Source of the DNA: Bacillota bacterium
Lineage (GTDB): Bacteria; Bacillota; Dethiobacteria; Dethiobacterales; Dethiobacteraceae
Assembly (NCBI GenBank): GCA_012800215.1
Contig: JAAZJT010000131.1
Location: 1-9,716, forward strand
Reading direction: 5' to 3'
Length of the DNA stretch: 9,716 nt
In this document: piece by piece, positions 1 to 5,708 of the stretch
How the letters are laid out: every line of letters starts with the position of its first letter
Numbering within the stretch: the stretch's first letter is position 1
Position numbers and translations under genes: made by a program
Notes under the pieces: model-generated
Database searches by the model: none
Told to the model about the DNA's origin: nothing
The model's input: only the letters and a program-made list of their open reading frames with translations

Positions 1-717
1 ATCGTCACCTGTGGCTGCTGCTTCCTGCATATCTTCTTTTCTGAGCACCATCCAGGCTATCTTCCCATCCGCAGATATTTTTAAAGAGCAGAGTGCCCGT
101 TTTAGTATCTGTAGTGCAGCGACTGAACGCAGATCAAATAATCTGGGAGTAATTAAGCCGGGATTAACTCCTGCTGCCAACAATTTACTGGCAATGATAT
201 GTGTCTGTGGGGTAGTACTTTCAAATTTAAATGATCCGGTATCAGTACTAATGGCAACATACAAAGATTCTGCTATAACGGAGTCAAGGGGAATATTTAA
301 TTCCTGCAGCAGGGCAAAAACTAATTCACCGGTTGCAGCTGCTTTATGGTCAATATAATTCAGCTGACCGAACAATTCATTAGTGGAATGATGGTCAACA
401 TTAATGATAAAATTATTTTTAATTTGCTCCCAAATAGGAAACAAACGTAGGTGGTCAGCACAATCTAGCGCCAGAACACAGTCAAAAACAGTTTCTGGCA
501 AGGAGTGCCCAATAATTTTTTCTGTACCAGCAAGAAAACGGTAGCGTTCCGGAACGCCATCAATAGAAAACATTGTCACTTTACAACCAAGTTTTTCTAG
601 TGCAAACCCCATGGCCACAGTTGAGCCAATAGAGTCACCGTCAGGTGCAAGATGTGCTGTAACTAGAACGGAACGACAAGTTTGCAGATGCTTGGCAATT
701 TCCTGCAGACTATTCAA
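1..717 (-). CDS. nrnA: DHH-family oligoribonuclease / pAp phosphatase NrnA (3' end beyond the window)
   Basis: NrnA family enzymes degrade 2-5 nt RNA oligomers to mononucleotides and dephosphorylate pAp, in the cytoplasm with Mn2+. The minus strand reads open for 239 codons from a TTG at 717 to the window edge. Visible motifs are HLAPDGDSIGS (residues 22-32, DHH motif I), LDCAD (84-88, motif II), VDHHSTN (107-113, the DHH motif), AAATGELV (126-133) and a later STDTGSF (motif IV), so the catalytic metal ligands of the DHH domain look intact. The family is about 310-325 residues, so most of the C-terminal DHHA1 domain with its GGGH motif lies outside. The TTG start is chosen because it is preceded by GAGAGGAAA at suitable spacing and gives a normal N-terminus; it overlaps the rbfA stop by 8 bases, implying coupled translation. 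The last codons visible read MQEAAATGDD. Identity is near certain; the exact start is likely. Confidence 0.95.
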   Translation of the reverse strand, partial: MNSLQEIAKHLQTCRSVLVTAHLAPDGDSIGSTVAMGFALEKLGCKVTMFSIDGVPERYRFLAGTEKIIGHSLPETVFDCVLALDCADHLRLFPIWEQIKNNFIINVDHHSTNELFGQLNYIDHKAAATGELVFALLQELNIPLDSVIAESLYVAISTDTGSFKFESTTPQTHIIASKLLAAGVNPGLITPRLFDLRSVAALQILKRALCSLKISADGKIAWMVLRKEDMQEAAATGDD

Positions 718-1069
718 TGTTATCTTTCCTCTCTATTTTACGCAGCACATCATTAATATACGCTCCATATGAGATGGAGCGGTCAAGCTGAAAAGTTAAT
801 TCCGGCGTGTGGCGTAAACGAATGCGTTTTCCTATCTCTGACCTAATAAAACCTGTAGCTTTGGTTAAAGCTGCTAAAGTTATCTGTTGCTCTTCATCAC
901 TGCCAAAAATACTGACAAAAACTTTAGCATGGCTTAAATCTCTCGTGATATCCACACCAGTTACACTAATCATGCCGGTAACACGTGGATCTTTAACGTC
1001 ATGGCGAATGATATCACTAATTTCCCGTTTTATTTCTTCTGCTACCCGATATGCGCGTTGTTCTGTCAT
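710..1069 (-). CDS. rbfA: 30S ribosome-binding factor A
   Basis: RbfA binds the 30S subunit and helps mature the 5' end of 16S rRNA and the decoding region, notably in the cold. The protein has 119 residues, the usual size. It is a single KH-like domain: RVAEEIKREISDII at 8-21, DPRV at 27-30, the strand AKVFVSIFG at 48-56, an ATG kink at 71-73 matching the family's A-x-G interrupted helix, and the signature RHTPELTFQLDRSISYG at 86-102. The start ATG at 1069 follows GGAGGG with about 8 bases of spacing. A nearer ATG seven bases upstream is in another frame and too close to the ribosome binding site. The gene lies 40 bases after infB, with no convincing terminator between them, and its stop overlaps the nrnA TTG start. 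Confidence 0.97.
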   Translation of the reverse strand: MTEQRAYRVAEEIKREISDIIRHDVKDPRVTGMISVTGVDITRDLSHAKVFVSIFGSDEEQQITLAALTKATGFIRSEIGKRIRLRHTPELTFQLDRSISYGAYINDVLRKIERKDNIE

Positions 1070-1109
1070 CAGGCATCCCTCCTAGAAGGTAAGGTTTAAA
1101 AATTGCCTT

Positions 1110-3338
1110 TTATGCTGGCTGTACTTGCTGCATTGCATAAGCTTCAATAATATCGCCTTCTTTAAAATCATGAAACTTTTCCAATAAGATACCACATTCA
1201 TAACCGGCTACCACTTCACGTACATCATCTTTAAAACGTTTCAGCGTATCCATTTTCCCTTCATGAATTACAACACCATCGCGAATTACACGAACTTCCG
1301 CGTTACGGGTAATTTTGCCTTCCGTAACATAGGAGCCGGCGATAGTTCCAAGGCGAGATACTTTAAATAATTGTCTTACTTCAGCTTGCCCTAAAACAAC
1401 TTCTTTGAATTGCGGCGCCAGCATGCCTTTCATTGCCGCCTCCACATCTTCTAGTGCTTCATATATAACACGATAAAGGCGTATCTCCACATTTTCTTTT
1501 TCTGCCATTTTACGGGCATTGGCATCTGGTCTGATATTAAAACCAATAATAAGAGCATTAGAAGCAGAAGCAAGCATAACATCTGACTCGGCTACTGCAC
1601 CTACGCCTTCATGAATAACTTGAATACGTACTTCATCAGAGGATAGCTTTAACAGTGACTCACGCAGGGCCTGAACAGAACCCTGTACATCAGCTTTAAT
1701 AATAATATTTAACTCTTTTACTTCTCCCTGCTGAATCTGGCTAAATAAATCATCAAGTGAAATTTTGGGTGTTTTGTTTAATTCGGTTTCACGCCGCTTC
1801 TCAGCTCTTTTTTCTGCTATTTGACGGGCCATTTTATCGTCAGCAACAGCCTGTAATTCATCACCTGCTTCCGGCACATCAGATAAGCCTAAAATCTCTA
1901 CTGGCGTTGCCGGTCCAGCCTTCTTAATCCTTTTGCCTTTATCATCTGCCATTGCCCTTACTCTACCATAAACAGTTCCGCAAATCACAGAGTCACCGGT
2001 TCGCAGTGTCCCGTCCTGAACTAAAACCGTTGCCACCACACCTCTGCCCTTATCTAGTTTAGCCTCAACTACCGTGCCCAAAGCAGGTTTATTGGGATTA
2101 GCCTTTAACTCAGCCATTTCTGCTAAAAGCAAGATCATTTCCATCAGATTATCTAAACCTATTTTCTTTAATGCAGAAACTTCTACCATAATTGTATCGC
2201 CGCCCCATTCCTCGGGCACCAGGCCATGTTCAGTAAGCTGTTGCCTGACTCGATCTGGGTTGGCGTTTTCCCTGTCTATTTTATTAATAGCAATTATAAT
2301 CGGCACATTAGCTGCTTTAACGTGGTTAATAGCTTCCACTGTCTGCGGCATTACACCGTCATCGGCAGCAACAACAACAACTGCAATATCTGTAACCTGT
2401 GCGCCGCGGGCACGCATTGCAGTGAAAGCTTCATGACCAGGGGTATCAAGGAAAACGATTTTTTTACCTTGATAATTTGCCTGATAGGCTCCAATATGCT
2501 GTGTTATCCCCCCTGCCTCCTGAGCAGTGACATTAGCTTTGCGAATTGCATCGAGCAAAGAAGTCTTACCGTGATCTACATGCCCCAACACTGTCACAAC
2601 AGGTGAACGAGGTTGTAAGTCTTCTTCACGGTCTTCCGCAGCTTCGACCAACTCTGCCTCGAGTTTATCTTCCTTTATTTCTACATTATAACCGTATTCC
2701 TCTGCCAGCATTTTGGCTATATCAAGGTCTATCGCCTGATTAATGGCAGCCATAACGCCCAGTCCTATTAATTTGGCGATTATCTCGCTGGCACTTACAT
2801 CCAATTTATTAGCCAATTCGCCTACTGTAACACGTCCTTCAAGGAAAACCGTATTTTCCAGGCGTTCCTGCTGTTTCTGCAATTGTGCCTCACGGCGTGC
2901 TTTTTTTTCCTTTTTATCTATACGTTTTTTACGTTTGGGTTTTGATTTTTTAATGCTGCTTGGTTGATCGGCAGAAACTGTTTTTTGTGTACTGTTTTTA
3001 CCTTTCTTTACATTATCCTGCCCTTTTTTCTGTTGAGTTTTCTTTTCACTGCTGCTAGTACCCTTTGGTGTGGAGGTACGTTTTGTACGAACCGGAGCAG
3101 TTTTTTCTTTTTCAGTCGTCTTTTTAGTTGTAGCTGTTTTGGTGGATGCTTCATCTATATAAGAATCAGGCGGATCACCTTTGCCCGTTAATTGATAGCG
3201 AATACGTTGAACAGCTTCATTATCTACGACGCTCATATGGTTTTTTACTTCGCAACCAATATCCTTCAGTAAATCTATAATTCGTTTACTTGGCACCTCT
3301 AACTCTTTTGCTAATTGGTACACCCTTAATTTTGACAT
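1110..3338 (-). CDS. infB: Translation initiation factor IF-2
   Basis: IF-2 is the GTPase that delivers fMet-tRNA to the 30S subunit and promotes subunit joining. The protein has 742 residues. Domain order: an IF2_N helical module (1-50, VYQLAKELEVPSKRIIDLL), a Lys/Thr/Ser-rich low-complexity linker (about 62-155), a second IF2_N module (about 163-217), then the G domain with G1 GHVDHGKT (252-259), G2 region GGITQHIG (276-283), G3 DTPGHE (298-303), G4 NKID (352-355) and G5 SAL (388-390). Beta-barrel domain II follows (GTVVEAKLDKGRGVVAT), then domain III (ELNIIIKADVQGSVQAL) and the fMet-tRNA-binding C-terminal domain. All GTPase motifs are intact. The start follows GGAGGTG with 6 bases of spacing. 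The first 53 bases are also read as the tail of ylxQ in another frame, and a tiny in-frame ORF sits just upstream. Length is within the Firmicutes range. Confidence 0.98.
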   Translation of the reverse strand: MSKLRVYQLAKELEVPSKRIIDLLKDIGCEVKNHMSVVDNEAVQRIRYQLTGKGDPPDSYIDEASTKTATTKKTTEKEKTAPVRTKRTSTPKGTSSSEKKTQQKKGQDNVKKGKNSTQKTVSADQPSSIKKSKPKRKKRIDKKEKKARREAQLQKQQERLENTVFLEGRVTVGELANKLDVSASEIIAKLIGLGVMAAINQAIDLDIAKMLAEEYGYNVEIKEDKLEAELVEAAEDREEDLQPRSPVVTVLGHVDHGKTSLLDAIRKANVTAQEAGGITQHIGAYQANYQGKKIVFLDTPGHEAFTAMRARGAQVTDIAVVVVAADDGVMPQTVEAINHVKAANVPIIIAINKIDRENANPDRVRQQLTEHGLVPEEWGGDTIMVEVSALKKIGLDNLMEMILLLAEMAELKANPNKPALGTVVEAKLDKGRGVVATVLVQDGTLRTGDSVICGTVYGRVRAMADDKGKRIKKAGPATPVEILGLSDVPEAGDELQAVADDKMARQIAEKRAEKRRETELNKTPKISLDDLFSQIQQGEVKELNIIIKADVQGSVQALRESLLKLSSDEVRIQVIHEGVGAVAESDVMLASASNALIIGFNIRPDANARKMAEKENVEIRLYRVIYEALEDVEAAMKGMLAPQFKEVVLGQAEVRQLFKVSRLGTIAGSYVTEGKITRNAEVRVIRDGVVIHEGKMDTLKRFKDDVREVVAGYECGILLEKFHDFKEGDIIEAYAMQQVQPA

Positions 3339-3684
3339 CGCCTACACCTCCATTATTATTGGCCTCCTTAAAAATATGGTCACTATTTGCTAGTAATTGA
3401 GTAAAACGCTTGGCAAAACCATTATCAAGCACACATACAGCCGTACGCGGTGACTTTCCTATGGCTTTTCCCAATTCTTCCTTAGTAAAAATCTGCTTCA
3501 GAGGAATACCATATGTTTTGCATTTGTCCTGGTATTTTTTTGCTGCAGCAACACCGGCGTCACTAGCTAAAAAAAGCAGTTTAGCCTGTCTTTTTCTGAC
3601 TGCAGCTAAATTTGCATCTTCGAAGCACTCTATTTGACCAGCACGATGAGCTATTCCTAACAAAGAGAGCGCTTTATTCCTCAT
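3286..3684 (-). CDS. ylxQ: L7Ae-type K-turn RNA-binding protein YlxQ, with C-terminal extension
   Basis: A small cytoplasmic protein of the ribosomal L7Ae/L30e/S12e/Gadd45 family. B. subtilis YlxQ binds K-turn RNA, but its cellular role is unclear. Core features are ALSLLGIAHRAGQ (5-17), KLLFLASDAG (35-44), the helix AAAKKYQDKC and TAVCVLDNGFAKRF (81-94). The 132 residues exceed the roughly 100 usual for the family: from about residue 100 the tail (NSDHIFKEANNN and onward) has no family counterpart I recognise, and its last 17 residues are encoded inside infB. The chosen ATG at 3684 has AGAGG 9 bases upstream. Another in-frame ATG at 3693 directly abuts AGAGG, which is too close to be a good start. 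The gene overlaps the ylxR stop by 11 bases. Confidence 0.92.
   Translation of the reverse strand: MRNKALSLLGIAHRAGQIECFEDANLAAVRKRQAKLLFLASDAGVAAAKKYQDKCKTYGIPLKQIFTKEELGKAIGKSPRTAVCVLDNGFAKRFTQLLANSDHIFKEANNNGGVGDVKIKGVPISKRVRGAK
3342..3353 (-). other. Three-codon minicistron (M-E-V-stop) before infB
   Basis: The transcript shows a strong ribosome binding site AAGGAGG (3369-3363), then 9 bases, then ATG GAG GTG TAG. This tiny frame is in phase with infB and its stop lies 3 bases before the infB ATG. The minicistron's own bases GGAGGTG (3351-3345) form the infB ribosome binding site, so the two signals are nested, and all of it lies inside the ylxQ reading frame. It could recycle ribosomes onto infB or reduce initiation, or it may be a chance product of two close purine-rich sites. 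The sequence is plain; that it is translated is inference. Confidence 0.35.
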
Positions 3685-3964
3685 CAAACTCATCCTCTGG
3701 CAGCTGCTGCTCTAAATCTAGTAAAATCTGCGGGGAAACTTCATGCCTTAAGCTTTTTTCAATACGTTTAGCATTAACAGCTTTCTCCAAACAGCTTCTT
3801 CTTTTGCAAATATAAGCACCACGTCCTGCTTTTTTACCGGTAGGATCAAACTCTACTGTACCTGTTGGTGTGCGCACTATGCGAATCAATTCTTTTTTTG
3901 TCTTTTGCTCTTGACAACCAATACAGGTTCGAAGTGGTATTTTACGACGTTTCACTTTCTTCAT
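3674..3964 (-). CDS. ylxR: YlxR family RNA-binding protein (DUF448; RNase P modulator RnpM)
   Basis: A 96-residue basic protein of the YlxR/DUF448 family, found almost always between nusA and infB. The B. subtilis member has been reported to bind RNase P RNA and has been renamed RnpM; I recall this from the literature and cannot test it here. Key features are the family signature RTCIGCQ (12-18), KKELIRIVR (23-31), DPTGKKAGRGAYIC (40-53) and C58, giving Cys residues at 14, 17, 53 and 58. Other members do not always keep these cysteines, so I do not claim metal binding. The C-terminus is strongly acidic (EDEFDEE). The ATG at 3964 lies within the end of nusA (23-base overlap) and is preceded by AGGTGGGG, so its translation is probably coupled to nusA. 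Confidence 0.95.
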   Translation of the reverse strand: MKKVKRRKIPLRTCIGCQEQKTKKELIRIVRTPTGTVEFDPTGKKAGRGAYICKRRSCLEKAVNAKRIEKSLRHEVSPQILLDLEQQLPEDEFDEE

Positions 3965-5045
3965 CTACCCCACCTGTAAAGTAAACTTTTTGTTCTTCTT
4001 GTGCAGAAACTGGTGTTACTTGGCTTTCATTAGATATATCAATTTTCCAGCCTGTAAGTTTAGCTGCCAGCCGTGCATTTTGCCCCTCTTTGCCAATGGC
4101 CAGAGAAAGTTGATGATCAGGCACTATTACATTGGCAACTTTTTTCTCTTCATCTAAATTGACAGCTAATACTTTGGCTGGAGATAAAGCGTTTGCCACG
4201 AAAATTTTTGCATCTTCGTCCCATTTGACAATATCTATTTTTTCGCCACGTAATTCATTAACAATAGCTTGCACCCTTACTCCTTTAGGACCAACGCAAG
4301 CTCCAACCGGGTCTACATCACGATTTTTGGAATAAACAGCTATTTTGGAGCGATAGCCTGCTTCGCGAGCAACAGACTTGATCTCTACAGTTCCATCATA
4401 TATCTCAGGAACCTCCAGCTCAAACAGCCTTTTTAGTAAGCCGGGATGGGTTCTGGAAATATGGACCTGCGGCCCCTTAGTAGTGCGTCTTACCTCAGTA
4501 ATGTAAGCTTTAATCCTCTCATTAGGTTTATATTCATCTTGAGGCATTTGTTCTGACGGCAACAAAACTGCTTCCGTTTTACCTAAATCCACAATAACAT
4601 TTTTTTGCTCTACTCGCTGCACAATACCTGTAATAATATCTTCTTCGCGATCAACATATTCATCAAAGACAAGCTCCCGTTCAGCTTCACGGATTCTTTG
4701 TATAACAACCTGCTTGGCAGTTTGTGCCGCAATGCGCCCGAAATTTTTCGGGGTGATTTCTTTTTCTATAATATCACCAACCTGGTACTCCGGGTCCTTA
4801 GCACGAGCTTCAGCCAGAGAAATTTCTTGTTGTGGTTGAGTAACTTTTTCTACTACATTTAAGCGTGTATAAACTTTTATGCTTCCTGTTTCCCGACCGA
4901 GCTGCACCCTTACATTTCCTGCTGCATTAAAATTCCGTTTGTATGCCGAAACAAGTGCTGCTTCAATAGCTTCAAAAAGAACTTCCTTGCTAATGCCTTT
5001 CTCTTGTTCAATGGCAGCTAAAGCAGTCAAAAACTCTTCATTCAT
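3942..5045 (-). CDS. nusA: Transcription termination/antitermination factor NusA
   Basis: NusA binds RNA polymerase and nascent RNA, and promotes pausing, folding of terminator hairpins and intrinsic termination in Firmicutes. The protein has 367 residues: an N-terminal polymerase-binding domain (1 to about 125, ending IQRIREAERE), an S1 domain (about 134-200, GIVQRVEQKNVIVDLG), KH1 with VGPKGVRVQAI (251-261) and KH2 with AIGKEGQNARLA (316-327). The acidic repeats that lengthen E. coli NusA are absent, as is normal in Gram-positive bacteria. The start ATG at 5045 follows GGGAGG with an unusually long spacer of 12 bases. No ATG, GTG or TTG lies in frame between the two, so initiation may be modest. 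The gene is 29 bases after rimP and overlaps ylxR by 23 bases. It may control its own operon through the leader hairpin near 5606-5627. Confidence 0.98.
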   Translation of the reverse strand: MNEEFLTALAAIEQEKGISKEVLFEAIEAALVSAYKRNFNAAGNVRVQLGRETGSIKVYTRLNVVEKVTQPQQEISLAEARAKDPEYQVGDIIEKEITPKNFGRIAAQTAKQVVIQRIREAERELVFDEYVDREEDIITGIVQRVEQKNVIVDLGKTEAVLLPSEQMPQDEYKPNERIKAYITEVRRTTKGPQVHISRTHPGLLKRLFELEVPEIYDGTVEIKSVAREAGYRSKIAVYSKNRDVDPVGACVGPKGVRVQAIVNELRGEKIDIVKWDEDAKIFVANALSPAKVLAVNLDEEKKVANVIVPDHQLSLAIGKEGQNARLAAKLTGWKIDISNESQVTPVSAQEEQKVYFTGGVDEESETS

Positions 5046-5074
5046 AAGAAAATAATTCCTCCCTTCTACCCCAT

Positions 5075-5530
5075 TTAATCCATTGCCAGATTAGCTTTGG
5101 CCACAAGCTCCAGTGGGATACGTATAATATTATTCGTCTTTATTTCTAACAGGATCTGCTGATCATCTAAGCCATGCAGTAAACCTTTATAAGACTTCTG
5201 ACCATCTAAAGCTTTAAACAGTTTAACCTGAATAAGCTTACCGCGGAAACGCTCATAATCTTCCGGTTTTTTTAAAGGACGCTCAATGCCAGGCGATGAA
5301 ACCTGCAGCAGATAACTAGAGTTAATTGGGTCGAGCCGGTCTAGTTCAGGATCCATTATACGACTGAAAGCTTCGCAATCATCCAGAGTTACTCCACCTT
5401 CTTTATCTATTAAAAAACGAAGGACTAACTGACCTCCTTCTTTAACAAATTCAATATCCACCAATTCCAGCCCTAAAGTTTCAGCAAAGGGTGCAGCTAT
5501 GGGGAATAGTTTTTCCGCAATTTTTGACAT
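5075..5530 (-). CDS. rimP: Ribosome maturation factor RimP
   Basis: RimP assists 30S subunit assembly and is conserved upstream of nusA. The protein has 151 residues, a normal length. The N-terminal domain contains LGLELVDIEFVKEGG (19-33) and VLRFLIDKEGGVTLDDCE (36-53); the link to the C-terminal Sm-like domain carries the signature LLQVSSPGIERPLKKPED (74-91); and the C-terminal barrel reads GKLIQVKLF and GLLHGLDDQQILLEI. The ATG at 5530 follows AAGGAGG with 6 bases of spacing, an almost ideal site. It is the first gene after the 178-base gap and is preceded by a likely promoter and leader hairpin, so it probably begins its own transcription unit while possibly also receiving readthrough from ispG. 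Confidence 0.97.
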   Translation of the reverse strand: MSKIAEKLFPIAAPFAETLGLELVDIEFVKEGGQLVLRFLIDKEGGVTLDDCEAFSRIMDPELDRLDPINSSYLLQVSSPGIERPLKKPEDYERFRGKLIQVKLFKALDGQKSYKGLLHGLDDQQILLEIKTNNIIRIPLELVAKANLAMD

Positions 5531-5563
5531 CTTAAGCCTCCTTGTATGTAGTCGCTCTTAAGA
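5530..5563 (-). promoter_or_regulatory. Inverted repeat bracketing the rimP ribosome binding site
   Basis: On the transcript TCTTAAG (5563-5557) can pair with CTTAAGA (5536-5530), a perfect 7-bp stem with a 20-base loop. The loop holds the AAGGAGG site (5543-5537), and the 3' arm covers the spacer and the A of the rimP ATG. The stem is AU-rich with only two G-C pairs, so it should be weak. It could tune rimP translation, or be coincidence helped by the palindromic CTTAAG in each arm. The pairing is seen; the function is a guess. Confidence 0.3.
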
Positions 5564-5594
5564 ATATTATTACCCAATCCAGGAAAAGGTCTAT

Positions 5595-5627
5595 CAACAA
5601 AACGTAAGAGTGGGCGAACCCACTCTT
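5595..5627 (-). terminator. Leader hairpin of the rimP-nusA operon, probable attenuator
   Basis: The transcript contains AAGAGUGGG-UUCG-CCCACUCUU: a perfect 9-bp stem (5627-5619 with 5614-5606) with a four-base loop. It is followed by ACGUUUUGUUG, an interrupted U-rich stretch weaker than a standard terminator tail. It stands about 20 bases after the predicted transcription start and 75 bases before rimP. Weak U-tracts are what make a terminator dependent on NusA in B. subtilis, where the nusA operon is reported to be autoregulated this way. It could equally be a partial terminator for readthrough from ispG. The hairpin is certain as sequence; the attenuator role is inference. Confidence 0.6.
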
Positions 5628-5656
5628 CCTGAAGCAATACACTGTTATTCCCACTC

Positions 5657-5685
5657 ATTTTACCACATCTGGAAAGAAACCGCAA
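5657..5685 (-). promoter_or_regulatory. Predicted sigma-A promoter with extended -10, upstream of rimP
   Basis: On the minus strand a -35-like TTGCGG (5685-5680, 3 of 6 consensus) is separated by 17 bases from a -10 TAAAAT (5662-5657, 5 of 6). The three bases before it, TGG, give the TGn extension of an extended -10 promoter, which compensates for a weak -35. Initiation is expected near 5650, leaving a leader of about 120 bases before rimP. The position, in the only sizeable gap of the window, supports it; no other promoter of this quality was noticed. Confidence 0.55.
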
Positions 5686-5708
5686 GCCTGCCAGGAAAAT
5701 GACAAGAT

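Noticed and set aside
11..358. A 115-codon plus-strand open frame at the left edge
   Set aside because: The minus strand here encodes intact NrnA DHH motifs, so this frame is its antisense shadow.
1070..1109. A possible terminator between infB and rbfA (AAGG and CCTT around a T-run)
   Set aside because: Only a 4-bp stem with a large loop and no U-tail after it; the genes are more simply co-transcribed.
2074..2606. Two overlapping plus-strand frames of about 120 codons opposite infB
   Set aside because: They are antisense to the IF-2 G domain, which carries all GTPase motifs; their translations show no domain.
3355..3400. Programmed frameshift site near the end of the ylxQ core (T-run followed by AAGGAGG)
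   Set aside because: The T-run does not form an X-XXY-YYZ slippery heptamer in the ylxQ frame, and the AAGGAGG lies downstream rather than upstream of it.
5497..5685. A 62-codon minus-strand frame across the rimP leader, possibly a leader peptide
   Set aside because: Its TTG start lies on the -35 element and its internal ATG on the -10, so neither would be in a transcript from the predicted promoter; no ribosome binding site precedes either one.
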